The translations under genes were made by a program, and so were the position numbers. From Methylobacterium sp. BTF04 (GTDB lineage: Bacteria; Pseudomonadota; Alphaproteobacteria; Rhizobiales; Beijerinckiaceae), in the NCBI RefSeq assembly GCF_010692745.1, contig NZ_JAAHTB010000023.1:1-64000 (forward strand): 64,000 nt of DNA, given 5' to 3'. The stretch's first letter is position 1. Each line of letters begins with the position of its first letter. Positions 55,000-63,730 of this stretch are shown here, piece after piece. The notes under the pieces are model-generated. The model did no database searches. It saw only the letters and a list, made by a program, of their open reading frames with translations, and was not told the origin of the DNA.

Positions 55000-55658
55000 A
55001 GCCGTCACTTATGATTAGGGTCGTGAGCAGGCGGGGAGGCAACGTCCGCTTCAATCCACTGTCGCCCGAAAGCAGACCGTCTCAAATTCACCTATCTCAG
55101 ACGTTCGGGCACTGGCACCATCCGCCAGATGTTGCCCACCAAGCGCGGACACTCACGCCCGGAACCGTTCCGACGCCGCCAGTGATATCGTCGGGAATAG
55201 GCCGCCGCGACAGCGGCCTAGCGCCCCGCGCGCCCGCAGCATCGCACCAACCCAGATGCCGCGTCCGACAGGGTTGCTCAGGATCATGGTCACGGCGTCA
55301 CTGGCGAAGGCCGCAGCACGCGAGATCGCTCGATCCAACGCGTCGGACAGTATCAGCGGCCGTGTCGGCGCCGGGTCAACGATGGGTGCGGCCGTCAGGC
55401 GGCCCGCTGCGAGATTTGCATGGAGGCGACGCCCGCGGCAGGATCGTGCGGTCGTAGCCATGCCGCACCAGGGCCGTCAACGCCGTGGCGCCGCGATCCT
55501 GTCGGCGATGCTCGGCGGCAGACCGATCGCCCCGTAAGTGCTCTGCATCGAACCCGGACCGGCAACGCTGGCCTTGGTCGCCGACGATCCGCTACCGCCT
55601 TCTCCATCCGTGCACCGGCACGGTCGGGCGCTCATGTGGGCCAGCATGCGCCCACCGC
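55000..55658. other. Intergenic region after the islet gene, no supported gene
   Basis: 659 bp between the hypothetical islet gene and the 3' end of the MFS gene. A 102-codon minus-strand frame (55153-55461) and others are open, but their residues are Ala/Arg-rich with no family resemblance. The stretch could be the remains of a decayed gene. No repeat, terminator or RNA was recognised. Confidence 0.4.
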
Positions 55659-56807
55659 TCAAGCCGCGAGCCGGCGCCCACTCACCGCGACGCCGACCAG
55701 CGCGAGCGCGACCACCAGGAAGGCCGTCGTCAGGCTGGTGGCGTGGGCGAGAAACCCGATCGCGGCCGGGCCGGCGAGGACGCCGGCATAGCCCAGCGTC
55801 GTCACCGCCGGAATCGCGATCCGTTCCGGCATCACACTCTGGCGGGCCGCCGCGGTGAACAGCACCGGGACGATGTTGGCGCAGCCCGCCCCCACCAGCG
55901 CGTAGCCGATCAGCGTGGCGGGCCAGGCCGGCACGGCGACCACCAGTACCAGTCCGGCCGCGGCGAATAGGCCGCCGATTCCGACGATGCGGCCCCGGCC
56001 GATCCGGTGCACGAGGGCGTCGCCGGTGAGCCGCCCCACGGTCATGGTGAGCGAGAACGCCGCATAGCCGAGGCCGGCGGAGGCGGGGGCCAGCGCCCGC
56101 TCCTGCACGAGAAACACACCGCTCCAATCGAGGATCGAGCCCTCGGTGAGGAACACGACGAAGCAGAGCACGCCGATCACCAGCACCGTGCCGCGCGGGA
56201 CCGCGAAGGCCGGGCCGCGGCTGCCTTCGCCCGGTAGGATCCCCGGCAACGCCGCGAGGAACGCGGCCGCGATGCCGGCGACCACGACGAGAGTCGCCGA
56301 AGTCGGCGTCATCCCGGCGCCGAGCAGACCGCTGAAGCCCGCGGCTCCGACGATGCAGCCCAGGCTGTAGAGACCGTGAAACCCGGACATCATCGGCCGG
56401 CCGGCGCGGCGCTCCACCGTCACCGCCTGGATGTTCATCAGGCAATCCACGGTGCCGAACCCCGCTCCGAGCAGCACGAGGGCGCCGGCAAGGACGGGGA
56501 GGGCGTCCGCCAGGGAGAGCACCGTCAAGGCCGCCGAGAGGGTGGCGACCGCACAGGCCAGGACGGTGCGGGCGCCGAACCGCTGCGCCAGGGCGCCCGC
56601 GAACGGCATCGCCGCGAGCGAGCCGATGCCGAGGCACAGGAGGAGGAGACCGAGGCCGCCCTCGTCCAGACCCGCCCGCGCCTTCACGAACGGCACGAGG
56701 GGCGCCCAGGCGGCGACGCCGAAGCCGACGATCAGGAACAGCAGGCGCGTGGCACGGATCTCCGGCTGTCCGATGGCGGGCGCGGCGGAAGCGGCAGTCG
56801 CGGTCAT
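55659..56807 (-). CDS. Major facilitator superfamily transporter
   Basis: A 382-aa MFS permease with about twelve hydrophobic segments (ATRLLFLIVGFGVAAWAPLVPFVKA, GLGLLLLCLGIGSLAAMPFAGALAQRFGARTVLACAVATLSAALTVLSLADALPVLAGALVLLGAGFG, and so on to TTAFLVVALALVGVAVSGRRLAA). The A-like loop between helices 2 and 3 is GALAQRFGARTV. The mid segment NIQAVTVERRAGRPMMSGFHGLYSLGCIVGAA resembles sugar/fucose-permease-type MFS proteins. The substrate is unknown. ATG 56807 (MTATAASAAP) is used; the frame continues to 56951 without membrane or family features. It is divergent from lysK. Confidence 0.87.
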   Translation of the reverse strand: MTATAASAAPAIGQPEIRATRLLFLIVGFGVAAWAPLVPFVKARAGLDEGGLGLLLLCLGIGSLAAMPFAGALAQRFGARTVLACAVATLSAALTVLSLADALPVLAGALVLLGAGFGTVDCLMNIQAVTVERRAGRPMMSGFHGLYSLGCIVGAAGFSGLLGAGMTPTSATLVVVAGIAAAFLAALPGILPGEGSRGPAFAVPRGTVLVIGVLCFVVFLTEGSILDWSGVFLVQERALAPASAGLGYAAFSLTMTVGRLTGDALVHRIGRGRIVGIGGLFAAAGLVLVVAVPAWPATLIGYALVGAGCANIVPVLFTAAARQSVMPERIAIPAVTTLGYAGVLAGPAAIGFLAHATSLTTAFLVVALALVGVAVSGRRLAA

Positions 56808-57073
56808 GAGGCCTTTCGAGAGGGGGCAATCCGGAAGCGGGAGCGGGCGGATTGGATGCGGGGCGCGGTGCGATTTTCGCGTCTGGCTCAGCATCCCCGC
56901 GCGACGCGGCAAACGTATGAAGGCGGCCGGAGATGCGTGCCCGCGATGCACGGCGATGGGCCATCGAAGGCGGCCCGCCCACAGCCTGCCGCGTTGACCC
57001 CTCGGGGCGGGCTCCCTACGGTGCCGGCCTTCTCAAGTCTTCCGAATTCCCTCGCAGAACTGACCCTGTCGCC

Positions 57074-58777
57074 ATGTCGTCCGCTACGATCTCGTCGTCC
57101 ATTCCGACCACGCCGCTCTCCCTCGATCCGGCCCTGGTCGAGGCCGCCGCCTCCGCCACCGCGTGGCCGTTCGAGGAGGCGCGCAAGCTGGTGGCGCGGC
57201 TGGAGCGCAAGCCGAAATCGGAAGTGCTGTTCGAGACCGGCTACGGTCCTTCGGGCCTGCCGCATATCGGCACCTTCGGCGAGGTCGCCCGCACTTCGAT
57301 GGTGCGCCATGCCTTCCGGGTGCTCACCAACGACAGCGTGCCCACCCGTCTCATCGCCTTCTCGGACGACATGGACGGCCTGCGCAAGGTGCCGGACAAC
57401 GTGCCGAACAAGGAGATGCTGATCGGCGCGCTCAACCAGCCGCTGACGCGGGTGCCCGACCCGTTCGGCACCCATGACAGCTTCGGTGCGCACAACAACG
57501 CCGAACTGCGCCGCTTCCTCGACGCCTTCGGCTTCGACTACGAGTTCCGTTCGGCCACCGCATGCTACAAGGCCGGCCTGTTCGACACGGCGCTCCTCAC
57601 CGTGCTCGAGCGCTACGACGCCGTGATGGCGATCATGTTGCCGTCGCTGCGCGCCGAGCGCTCGGCGAGCTACTCGCCGTTCCTGCCGATCCACCCGGTG
57701 ACCGGGGCGGTGATGCAGGTGGCGATCGACGAGGTCCGGCAGAGCGCCGGCACCCTGGTGTGGCGCGACCCCAAGACCGGGGAGGCCTACGAGACCCCGG
57801 TGACGGGCGGACACGCCAAGCTGCAATGGAAGCCCGACTGGGCCATGCGCTGGGTGGCACTCGGCATCGATTACGAGATGGCGGGCAAGGACCTCATCGA
57901 CTCGGTGAAGCTCTCGGGCGAGATCGCCCGGGCGCTGGGTGCCGAACCGCCGGAGGGGTTCAACTACGAGTTGTTCCTCGACCAGGACGGCAAGAAGATC
58001 TCCAAGTCGAAGGGCAACGGGCTCTCGATTGACGATTGGCTGGTCTACGGCACCGCCGATAGCCTAGCTTTGTTCATGTACAACAAGCCGCGCGAGGCCA
58101 AGCGCCTGTTCGTCGAGATGATCCCGCGCCAGGTCGACGATTACCTCAGTTTCCTGGAGAAGTTTCCCGGTCAGGCGCCGGCGCAGCAGCTCGGCAACCC
58201 GGTCTGGCACCTGCATGCCGGCCATCCCCCGGCCGCCGAGGCGGTGGGCAAGGGCGGCTCGCTCAACTTCGCGATGCTGCTCAACCTCGCCACCGTGGCC
58301 AACACCGAGGACCCCGCCGTGCTGTGGGGCTTCATCCGACGCTACGACCCGGAGATCGGCCCGCAGAGCCATCCGGTGCTCGACCGGCTGGTCGGTCACG
58401 CGCTCGCCTATTTCCGCGATCTCGTGCGCCCGGCCAAGACCTATCGTCTGCCCACGGAGGTGGAGCGCGCCGCACTCGCCGACCTTTCGGAGACGCTGGC
58501 CGCCCATGCAGGCTCCACCGATCCGGAAGGATTGCAGGCGGTGGTCTACGAGGTCGGACGCCGGCACTTCCCCGATCTGTCGGGCAAGGCCAAGAGCCCG
58601 GACGGGCGCCCCGGCGTGGCACAGGCGTGGTTCACCACGATCTACAACGTGCTGTTCGGCGAGGCCCGCGGCCCCCGCTTCGGCTCGTTCGTCGCGCTCT
58701 ACGGGGTCACCGAGACGCGGGCGCTGATCGCCGATGCACTGGCGGGCGGCCTCGTCCCTCCGGCACCGGCCCCGTGA
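57074..58777 (+). CDS. lysK: Lysyl-tRNA synthetase, class I
   Basis: Charges tRNA-Lys with lysine using a class I Rossmann fold, unlike the class II LysS of most bacteria (567 aa). The HIGH-equivalent is in [18 protein letters not shown] (about residues 55-72) and the KMSKS-equivalent is KISKSKGN (about residue 312). [11 protein letters not shown] precedes it, and [18 protein letters not shown] lies in the catalytic domain. The class I enzyme is typical of alphaproteobacteria and archaea. ATG 57074 ([11 protein letters not shown]) is chosen; the frame is open to 56933 but those residues lie in the MFS divergent region. No lysS is seen in the window. Confidence 0.95.
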   Translation: MSSATISSSIPTTPLSLDPALVEAAASATAWPFEEARKLVARLERKPKSEVLFETGYGPSGLPHIGTFGEVARTSMVRHAFRVLTNDSVPTRLIAFSDDMDGLRKVPDNVPNKEMLIGALNQPLTRVPDPFGTHDSFGAHNNAELRRFLDAFGFDYEFRSATACYKAGLFDTALLTVLERYDAVMAIMLPSLRAERSASYSPFLPIHPVTGAVMQVAIDEVRQSAGTLVWRDPKTGEAYETPVTGGHAKLQWKPDWAMRWVALGIDYEMAGKDLIDSVKLSGEIARALGAEPPEGFNYELFLDQDGKKISKSKGNGLSIDDWLVYGTADSLALFMYNKPREAKRLFVEMIPRQVDDYLSFLEKFPGQAPAQQLGNPVWHLHAGHPPAAEAVGKGGSLNFAMLLNLATVANTEDPAVLWGFIRRYDPEIGPQSHPVLDRLVGHALAYFRDLVRPAKTYRLPTEVERAALADLSETLAAHAGSTDPEGLQAVVYEVGRRHFPDLSGKAKSPDGRPGVAQAWFTTIYNVLFGEARGPRFGSFVALYGVTETRALIADALAGGLVPPAPAP

Positions 58778-58939
58778 TCGCGGCTGGATTGCGCTGAGCC
58801 CCACGTGTCGGACGCCGGACCCAGGGATCGGGACAGACGACACGGTGTATTAGGCACGAAATCGCAGGTTTCGGTCCCTGGCGCATGATTGTGCTTGTCC
58901 GCGCAGGGGTGGGTGGCTACAACCCTGGCCGCAAGACAG

Positions 58940-59070
58940 AAAAAAGGCCGCCCCAGTGAAGGAGCGGCCCTGAAGTCTAGGGAGGAAACGCCTAAGAAGG
59001 GCAGATTGCGGCGACGCCATCGCTGCAATGCATTTCCATCCAATGCCAGTCCGCACCGCACTGCACAATC
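58940..59070 (-). ncRNA. Candidate small RNA, copy 1 of a pair (minus strand)
   Basis: The intergenic region between lysK and the SDR gene (58778-59335) holds no supported gene. On its minus strand is a module ending in an intrinsic terminator: GGCCGC and GCGGCC arms (plus 58946-58951 and 58964-58969) followed by six T (plus 58945-58940). Upstream of the hairpin lies a core (plus 58972-59004) containing CCTCCCTAGACTTC. It is nearly identical to the core of the opposite-strand module at 63605-63703. Similarity continues upstream through GCGATGGCGTCGC. The 5' end is estimated. The C-rich CCTCCC looks like an anti-Shine-Dalgarno seed. A shared terminator plus seed indicates paralogous trans-acting sRNAs. 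Confidence 0.6.
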
Positions 59071-59335
59071 CTCCAGATGGGGGAGGTGATATGTGTTCAG
59101 CGCATGAAAACGCTTTAAACCGCCATCATGCACCGTGTGGATGACGCGCCGAAGTCGGCAATCCGCCAGAGCCAGGATCCAGCAACCCGTTCGCGGGTCT
59201 GAGCGCGCGGGCCATCCCGGAGATCAAGCCCGGCCTTTGTCCGATCCGACAGGCGCTGCGCTCCGGATAAGGCTTTTTTCTCATCCCGTACCGAGCGGCG
59301 TAATCCGGGACAGCGGAGCGTTCCCGTCCGGCGCC

Positions 59336-60196
59336 TTAGGCGGAGAGGCCGAGTTGGCGCGCACTCAACGCCCAGACGCGCTCCTGTGCCTCGTAATCGC
59401 TCCCGATGGCCGACGTCGGCACCGCCTGCGACTTGGAGAAATAGCGCCCGCTGACGCCTGCCAATTCCGGTGCGGTGGCGAGATGGAGCGACGTCACGGC
59501 CCCGTCCGCCGGCTTGGCGAGGAACGGCCGGATCAAGCTCCAGCCGAATCCGAACCAGCCGCGTGTCCCACCAGCGAACCCGCTCGCGATCACGCCGGGA
59601 TGGAGAGAATTCGCGGTGACGCCGGTGCCCTCCAGTCGGCGGGCCAGGGCAGCGGTGAACAGCACGTTGCCGAGCTTGGCCTGTGAATAGACCGCAAGCG
59701 GCGAGTAGTGGCGCGCATGGCCGATATCGTCGAAGGCGATGCGACCGCGCATGTGCGCCATCGACGCCACATTGACGATACGGGACGGCGCGCTCGCCTT
59801 CAGGAGGTCGAGGAGGTCGTGGGTCAGCAGCACGTAAGCGAGGTGATCGAGCGCCCAGGTGCGCTCGATCCCATCCTGCGTGACCTGACGCGTGTCGAAG
59901 ATCGCGCCGGCATTGTTCACGAGGACGTCGAGGCGCGGATAAAGCGCTCGCACGTCGTCCGCCAACCGGCGGACTTGCGCCTGCACCGACAGATCGGCGA
60001 CGAACACGTCGACCTGCGCCTCGCGAACAGCGGCGCGGATCCCATCGGCCGCAGCCTTAGTCCGGCCGGCATTGCGGCCGACGACCCCGACCCGGGCCCC
60101 GGCTCGGGCGAGGCCGAGCGCCGTCTCGTATCCGATGCCGGACGTGGCCCCGGTGACGAGACCGATCTTGCCGCGCATCGACGCGCCGTACGTCAT
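59336..60196 (-). CDS. Short-chain dehydrogenase/reductase (retinol-dehydrogenase/WW-oxidoreductase-like)
   Basis: An NAD(P)-dependent Rossmann oxidoreductase (286 aa). TGATSGIG cofactor motif (GLVTGATSGIGYETALGLARAGARVGVVGRN), VNNAGAIFDTRQVTQDGIERTWALDHLAYVLLTHDLLDLL (NAG motif; the helix of SDRs close to eukaryotic retinol dehydrogenases), catalytic Ser/Tyr/Lys in SRIVNVASMAHMRG and SPLAVYSQAKLGNVLFTAALA, and SLHPGVIASGF. The substrate is not indicated. ATG 60196 is used; ATG 60178 (MRGKIGLVTGA) is an equally plausible start. The DUF1328 peptide gene ends 5 bp upstream on the same strand. Confidence 0.9.
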   Translation of the reverse strand: MTYGASMRGKIGLVTGATSGIGYETALGLARAGARVGVVGRNAGRTKAAADGIRAAVREAQVDVFVADLSVQAQVRRLADDVRALYPRLDVLVNNAGAIFDTRQVTQDGIERTWALDHLAYVLLTHDLLDLLKASAPSRIVNVASMAHMRGRIAFDDIGHARHYSPLAVYSQAKLGNVLFTAALARRLEGTGVTANSLHPGVIASGFAGGTRGWFGFGWSLIRPFLAKPADGAVTSLHLATAPELAGVSGRYFSKSQAVPTSAIGSDYEAQERVWALSARQLGLSA

Positions 60197-60201
60197 GATC
60201 G

Positions 60202-60381
60202 TCAGAAGATCGCCTGACCGATGGCGAAGGCGACCACCACGATGACGATGGCGACGACCAGGAACAGGCCGAACAGGATACGGGCGAGCGACCCTGCGCC
60301 CGAAGCGATGCCGGTGAAGCCGAGACCACCCGCGAGGAGGGAGATCACGAAACAGATGAGGGCCCATTTCAACAGGGTCAT
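60202..60381 (-). CDS. DUF1328 family small membrane protein
   Basis: A 59-aa protein with two hydrophobic segments, [25 protein letters not shown] and [28 protein letters not shown], the standard DUF1328 (YtjA-like) sequence. Such proteins are inner-membrane peptides often induced by envelope or general stress. ATG 60381 follows a usable purine-rich stretch. It lies 5 bp upstream of the SDR gene on the same strand and could be co-transcribed. Confidence 0.9.
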   Translation of the reverse strand: MTLLKWALICFVISLLAGGLGFTGIASGAGSLARILFGLFLVVAIVIVVVAFAIGQAIF

Positions 60382-60481
60382 GCGGACTACTCCAACGCGC
60401 GGAACCGACCGATAACCGCGCGGGACCGCAAGCGTTCCCGCCAAGCTCGTCCGGAGAGGAGAAGTTTCCGCACCGCTGTGC

Positions 60482-61819
60482 TCACCGCGGCATTACCACG
60501 GGCGCCGGGCGCGCTTCCGCCCGCGCCAGAAGCGTCTCGGCGAGCGCATGATAGAGCCCCTCGCGGCACACCGATTTCGACACCGCGTCGGCGATCAGCG
60601 CCGCCACCATCAGGGGGATCATCAGGGCGTGATCCTGGGTCATCTCGGTGACGATGACGAAGGCGGTGATCGGCGCCTGGAGTGCGCCGGTGAGGTAGGC
60701 GACCATGCCGATGAGGACGAGGGCGGCCACCGGCACGTCCGAGAACAGCCCCTGCAGCGCGGCCCCGAGTCCCGCTCCGACGCTGAGCGAGGGTGCGAAC
60801 AGGCCCCCGGGAATGCCGCTGATCGCGGACAGCAGGGTCGCCAGGAACTTCAGGGGCGCGAAATTGCCATGGGACTCGCCCGCGCCATGCAGCAGCGCGC
60901 GGGCCTCCTCGTAGCCTGTGCCGTAGACAGCGCCCCCCGAGGCCAAGCCGCACAGGGCGACGCCAGCACCGCAGGACACCGCGAAGGCGACCGGATGCCG
61001 GGCGATCAGGGCTCCGACCCGCCCCGGCAGACCGCGGGCGAACAGGATGACGATGCGGGAGAACACGCCCCCCGTCAGCCCGCCGAGCGCGCCGAGCACC
61101 GGCACGGCGATCCAGCCGCGACCGAAGGGGAGGGTGGCGCTCGAGGTGCCGAAATAGGTGTAGTTTCCGGTGATCGCCAGCGCGGTCAGGCCGGCGGCGA
61201 CGATGGCGGCCACGATCAGAGCGCCGTTGCGCGCCTCGTAGGCGCGGCTGAGCTCCTCGATGCCGAACACGATGCCGGCGATGGGGGTGTTGAAGGCCGC
61301 CGCCACCCCGGCGGCCCCGCCGGCGAGGATCAGCCCCGGCTGGCGCTCGGGGGTCAGGTGGCCGGCCGCCGCCATGATCGCCGCGCCGACCTGGACCGTG
61401 GGTCCCTCACGCCCGGTGGAGGCGCCGAACAGCAGGCCGAGGGTCATCACCACGATCTTGCCGAATGCCGTCCGCAGCGAGACCAGCGCGCGGCGCAAGG
61501 CGAGTTGCCCGGTATGGCGCGCCGCGATCACCTGCGGGATGCCCGAGCCCTGCGCGTTCGGAAACACGGTGAGCGCGAGATAAGCGCACAGGCCGAACCC
61601 CGCGGGCGTGATCGCCAGAGCCAGCCACGGCGAGAGCCCGAGCCCGCGCTTGAACAGCCCCTGGGCGGCATCGGCCAGCGTCGCCATCAGTACGGCGGCG
61701 AGACCGACGCAGACGCCGCCGGCGAGGAACAGCAGTCGGCGGCGCCAGATCGCGAAGGCGTCGACGGCCGCTCCGCGCAGACGCGTCATCGAGGGGCGGA
61801 CAAGCAGGCGTCGGGGCAT
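60482..61819 (-). CDS. ClC-family chloride channel / H+-Cl- antiporter
   Basis: A 445-aa ClC protein with about a dozen helices. Selectivity-filter signatures: QGSGIPQV (GSGIP), [19 protein letters not shown] (GREGP), [15 protein letters not shown] (GxFxP) and the C-terminal [21 protein letters not shown]. The position after [11 protein letters not shown], keeps the glutamate-gate E of REGP, so proton coupling is possible, though antiporter and channel forms cannot be separated reliably by eye. ATG 61819 ([11 protein letters not shown]) is chosen. It is followed by an 18-nt tandem repeat in its upstream region. No regulatory CBS domains are present. Confidence 0.9.
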   Translation of the reverse strand: MPRRLLVRPSMTRLRGAAVDAFAIWRRRLLFLAGGVCVGLAAVLMATLADAAQGLFKRGLGLSPWLALAITPAGFGLCAYLALTVFPNAQGSGIPQVIAARHTGQLALRRALVSLRTAFGKIVVMTLGLLFGASTGREGPTVQVGAAIMAAAGHLTPERQPGLILAGGAAGVAAAFNTPIAGIVFGIEELSRAYEARNGALIVAAIVAAGLTALAITGNYTYFGTSSATLPFGRGWIAVPVLGALGGLTGGVFSRIVILFARGLPGRVGALIARHPVAFAVSCGAGVALCGLASGGAVYGTGYEEARALLHGAGESHGNFAPLKFLATLLSAISGIPGGLFAPSLSVGAGLGAALQGLFSDVPVAALVLIGMVAYLTGALQAPITAFVIVTEMTQDHALMIPLMVAALIADAVSKSVCREGLYHALAETLLARAEARPAPVVMPR

Positions 61820-61866
61820 GGGAGAGTCCGGAGGGCGCGAGGCCGTGTCGGGCAAACAAGACTCGC

Positions 61867-61915
61867 GTCAGGCAAGGAGGTCCTGTCAGGCAGGAAGGTC
61901 CTGTCAGGCAAGGGG
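61867..61915. repeat. 18-nt tandem repeat upstream of the ClC gene
   Basis: Two full 18-nt copies and one partial copy (starting 61867, 61885 and 61903) of a unit beginning GTCAGGCA and ending GGTCCT. A more diverged piece (GTCGGGCAAAC) precedes it. It fills most of the gap between the photolyase stop (61939) and the ClC start, where the ClC promoter should lie. Confidence 0.8.
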
Positions 61916-61938
61916 CGTACCCCATTCTCGGGGCGACC

Positions 61939-63327
61939 TCACGCCTCGGCGCGGCACAGCTTTTCGACGGTCTTGAGATAGGCCTTGGCGTCGAATTTCC
62001 TCAACGAGTTCTCGCTCTGGTAGCGCACCGTCCCGAAGATCTTCCGCCGGGCCCAGGGCCGGTCGTGCAAGCCGTAGATCCAGGCGACGTTGGTGAAGGA
62101 ATTCGCGTCGCGGCCATCGAGGAAGTAGCGGTTGTTGAGCCGGAGCGTGCGCCGAAACCCTTCTTCGGGGGAGGGCGACCATTCGAGGATCTTCTTGCCC
62201 CAGTACATGCGCAGGTGATTGTGCATGTAGCCGGTCTCGCGCATCTCGGCCTGGGCGGCGTTCCAATAGATGTCGTGGGTCTCACCCTCGGCGAGCTGGC
62301 GTTCGGTATAGGCGTGGGGCCGTGGGTCGTCGGCCTGCTCGGCCAGCGTCTTGCGCGCCCATTCGGGGACCGCGTGAGCGTAGGAATCGTATCCTTTGGT
62401 GTAGTGGACGTGGTTCATCGCCAGTTCGCGCCGGACGATCAGCTCTTCGAGGTAGGACGCCTTGTCCGCGTCGCCGCCTTTCTTGGCGGCACGCACCGCG
62501 AGCGCGATCTCCACCGGGGAGATCTGCCCGAAATGCAAGTAGGGGCTCATGTGCGAAGCGGCGGCCGCCTCCGGCTTGTTGCGCTCGGCGCCGTAACTGG
62601 CGAACGGTCCGGCGAGATAGGCCGCGAGGCGGCGGCGCGCCTCGGTCTCACCGCCGATGAAGCGACGCACCGGGGCGACGTCGCGGTCGAGACTCATGCC
62701 CGCCAGCACCGCATCGGGGTCCGAGATGTCGATTTCGCTCGTCGGCAGGCCACGCCCGGCCTTGTGCTTCACCTGGCGCTGCGTCAGCGGCGCGATGTAT
62801 TCGTCGAGGAGCTTGTGCAGCTTCGGGCGTAGGGTGCGGGCCGCGTATTCGTGCTTGCCCGAGGCGACCGCCACGGGGACCACCACGTCGCCCTCGACCT
62901 GAACGATGCGGGTCTTCACGGCGTCGACGATCTGCCCGTACCAGCTTTTCTGGATCGCCAGATAGCCGCGGTCGAGGACGAGGAGAGCGGCGTTCTTGGC
63001 CAGATCGATGGCGATGTCGGCGGGGGAGGCTTTGCGCATCACGAAGCCGATGCCGCGCTTATCGAGCCCGGCTTTGGCGTCGGCCAGCCCCTGGAGCAGG
63101 AAGGCGTAGTGGCGGGCATTGGCCTCGGGAAAGCCGTTGGCCCCGTCGAGCAGGCCGAAGCAGGCCAGGACCGGAAGACCGAGCCGGTTGGCCTCCTCGA
63201 CGGCATATTCCAGCGCGGGATTGCCGTGGGCGCGGTTGGCCTGCTGCAGGAGGTAGACGACGTAGGCGCCATCGGCCCGCGGCGCGACGTCGTTGAGGAT
63301 GTTGAGTCGTCCAGCCTGAATCGCCAT
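61939..63327 (-). CDS. phr: Deoxyribodipyrimidine photo-lyase, class II
   Basis: Blue-light flavoenzyme that splits UV-induced cyclobutane pyrimidine dimers (462 aa). N-terminal antenna domain (YVVYLLQQANRAHGNPALEYAVEEANRLGLPVLACFGLL). The class II FAD domain shows SHMSPYLHFGQISPVEIALAVRAAK, EELIVRRELAMNHVHYTKGYDSYAHAVPEWARKTLAEQ (substrate/FAD region) and YMHNHLRMYWGKKILEWSPSPEEGFRRTLRLNNRYFLDGRDANSFTNVAWIYGLHDRPWARRKIFGTVRYQ. These class II features are distinct from class I PhrB. Start ATG 63327. It lies upstream of ClC on the same strand. Confidence 0.94.
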   Translation of the reverse strand: MAIQAGRLNILNDVAPRADGAYVVYLLQQANRAHGNPALEYAVEEANRLGLPVLACFGLLDGANGFPEANARHYAFLLQGLADAKAGLDKRGIGFVMRKASPADIAIDLAKNAALLVLDRGYLAIQKSWYGQIVDAVKTRIVQVEGDVVVPVAVASGKHEYAARTLRPKLHKLLDEYIAPLTQRQVKHKAGRGLPTSEIDISDPDAVLAGMSLDRDVAPVRRFIGGETEARRRLAAYLAGPFASYGAERNKPEAAAASHMSPYLHFGQISPVEIALAVRAAKKGGDADKASYLEELIVRRELAMNHVHYTKGYDSYAHAVPEWARKTLAEQADDPRPHAYTERQLAEGETHDIYWNAAQAEMRETGYMHNHLRMYWGKKILEWSPSPEEGFRRTLRLNNRYFLDGRDANSFTNVAWIYGLHDRPWARRKIFGTVRYQSENSLRKFDAKAYLKTVEKLCRAEA

Positions 63328-63604
63328 CGCGCGAAATCGCTCCCATTGCCGTGAAGAAAAGAATGCGTCACCGGCGCGCCCCGCGAAGGCGCGTCGATCG
63401 TTGCCGCCGAATCGGGTGAAACGCCACTGCGGGCAGCGCCTTAGACGTCGGACGTCCGTCGCGCCGCAGGACTGAAACGAGTGCGGCAGGCCGAATCGTC
63501 ACCTGCGACATTTTGGATACAGAATTGTCTCAACGTGCGCGGCGACACGGAAAGCGACAGTGATCCTGCCCCAACCATCTTGCATTTCCGCGCCAGAGGA
63601 TCAG

Positions 63605-63703
63605 ATTGTGCATTGCGGGAGCGCGATGGCGTCGCGGTCCTGCTGCCCTTCTTGGGCGTTTCCTCCCTAGACTTCGGGCCGCTCTTCGGAGCGGCCTTTT
63701 TTT
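63605..63703 (+). ncRNA. Candidate small RNA, copy 2 of a pair (plus strand)
   Basis: In the 403-bp gap between photolyase and the TRAP gene. An ideal intrinsic terminator: GGCCGCTC (63677-63684), loop TTCG, GAGCGGCC (63689-63696), then seven T (63697-63703). The core 63643-63675 (including CCTCCCTAGACTTC) differs from copy 1 by one base in about 33. Further upstream both have GATTGTGCA, TTGCGG-like and GCGATGGCGTCGC elements. The 5' end is an estimate. It converges with the TRAP gene. No promoter is assigned. Confidence 0.6.
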
Positions 63704-63730
63704 CTGCCCGCTATCCCTCCAGCCCGTGGC

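Noticed and set aside
55153..55461. A 102-codon minus-strand frame as a gene
   Set aside because: Ala/Arg-rich, no recognisable domain, no ribosome binding site that stands out, and it lies in a stretch that appears decayed.
58889..59089. A plus-strand 66-codon frame across the first sRNA module, and the frame 63481-63759 across the second
   Set aside because: Composition is non-coding, and the conserved elements are strand-specific hairpin terminators, which fits RNA better than protein.
58940..63703. The two inverted modules as ends of a composite transposon
   Set aside because: No transposase, target-site duplication or IS-type gene lies between or beside them, and the enclosed genes are ordinary chromosomal genes. 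Each module carries its own terminator.
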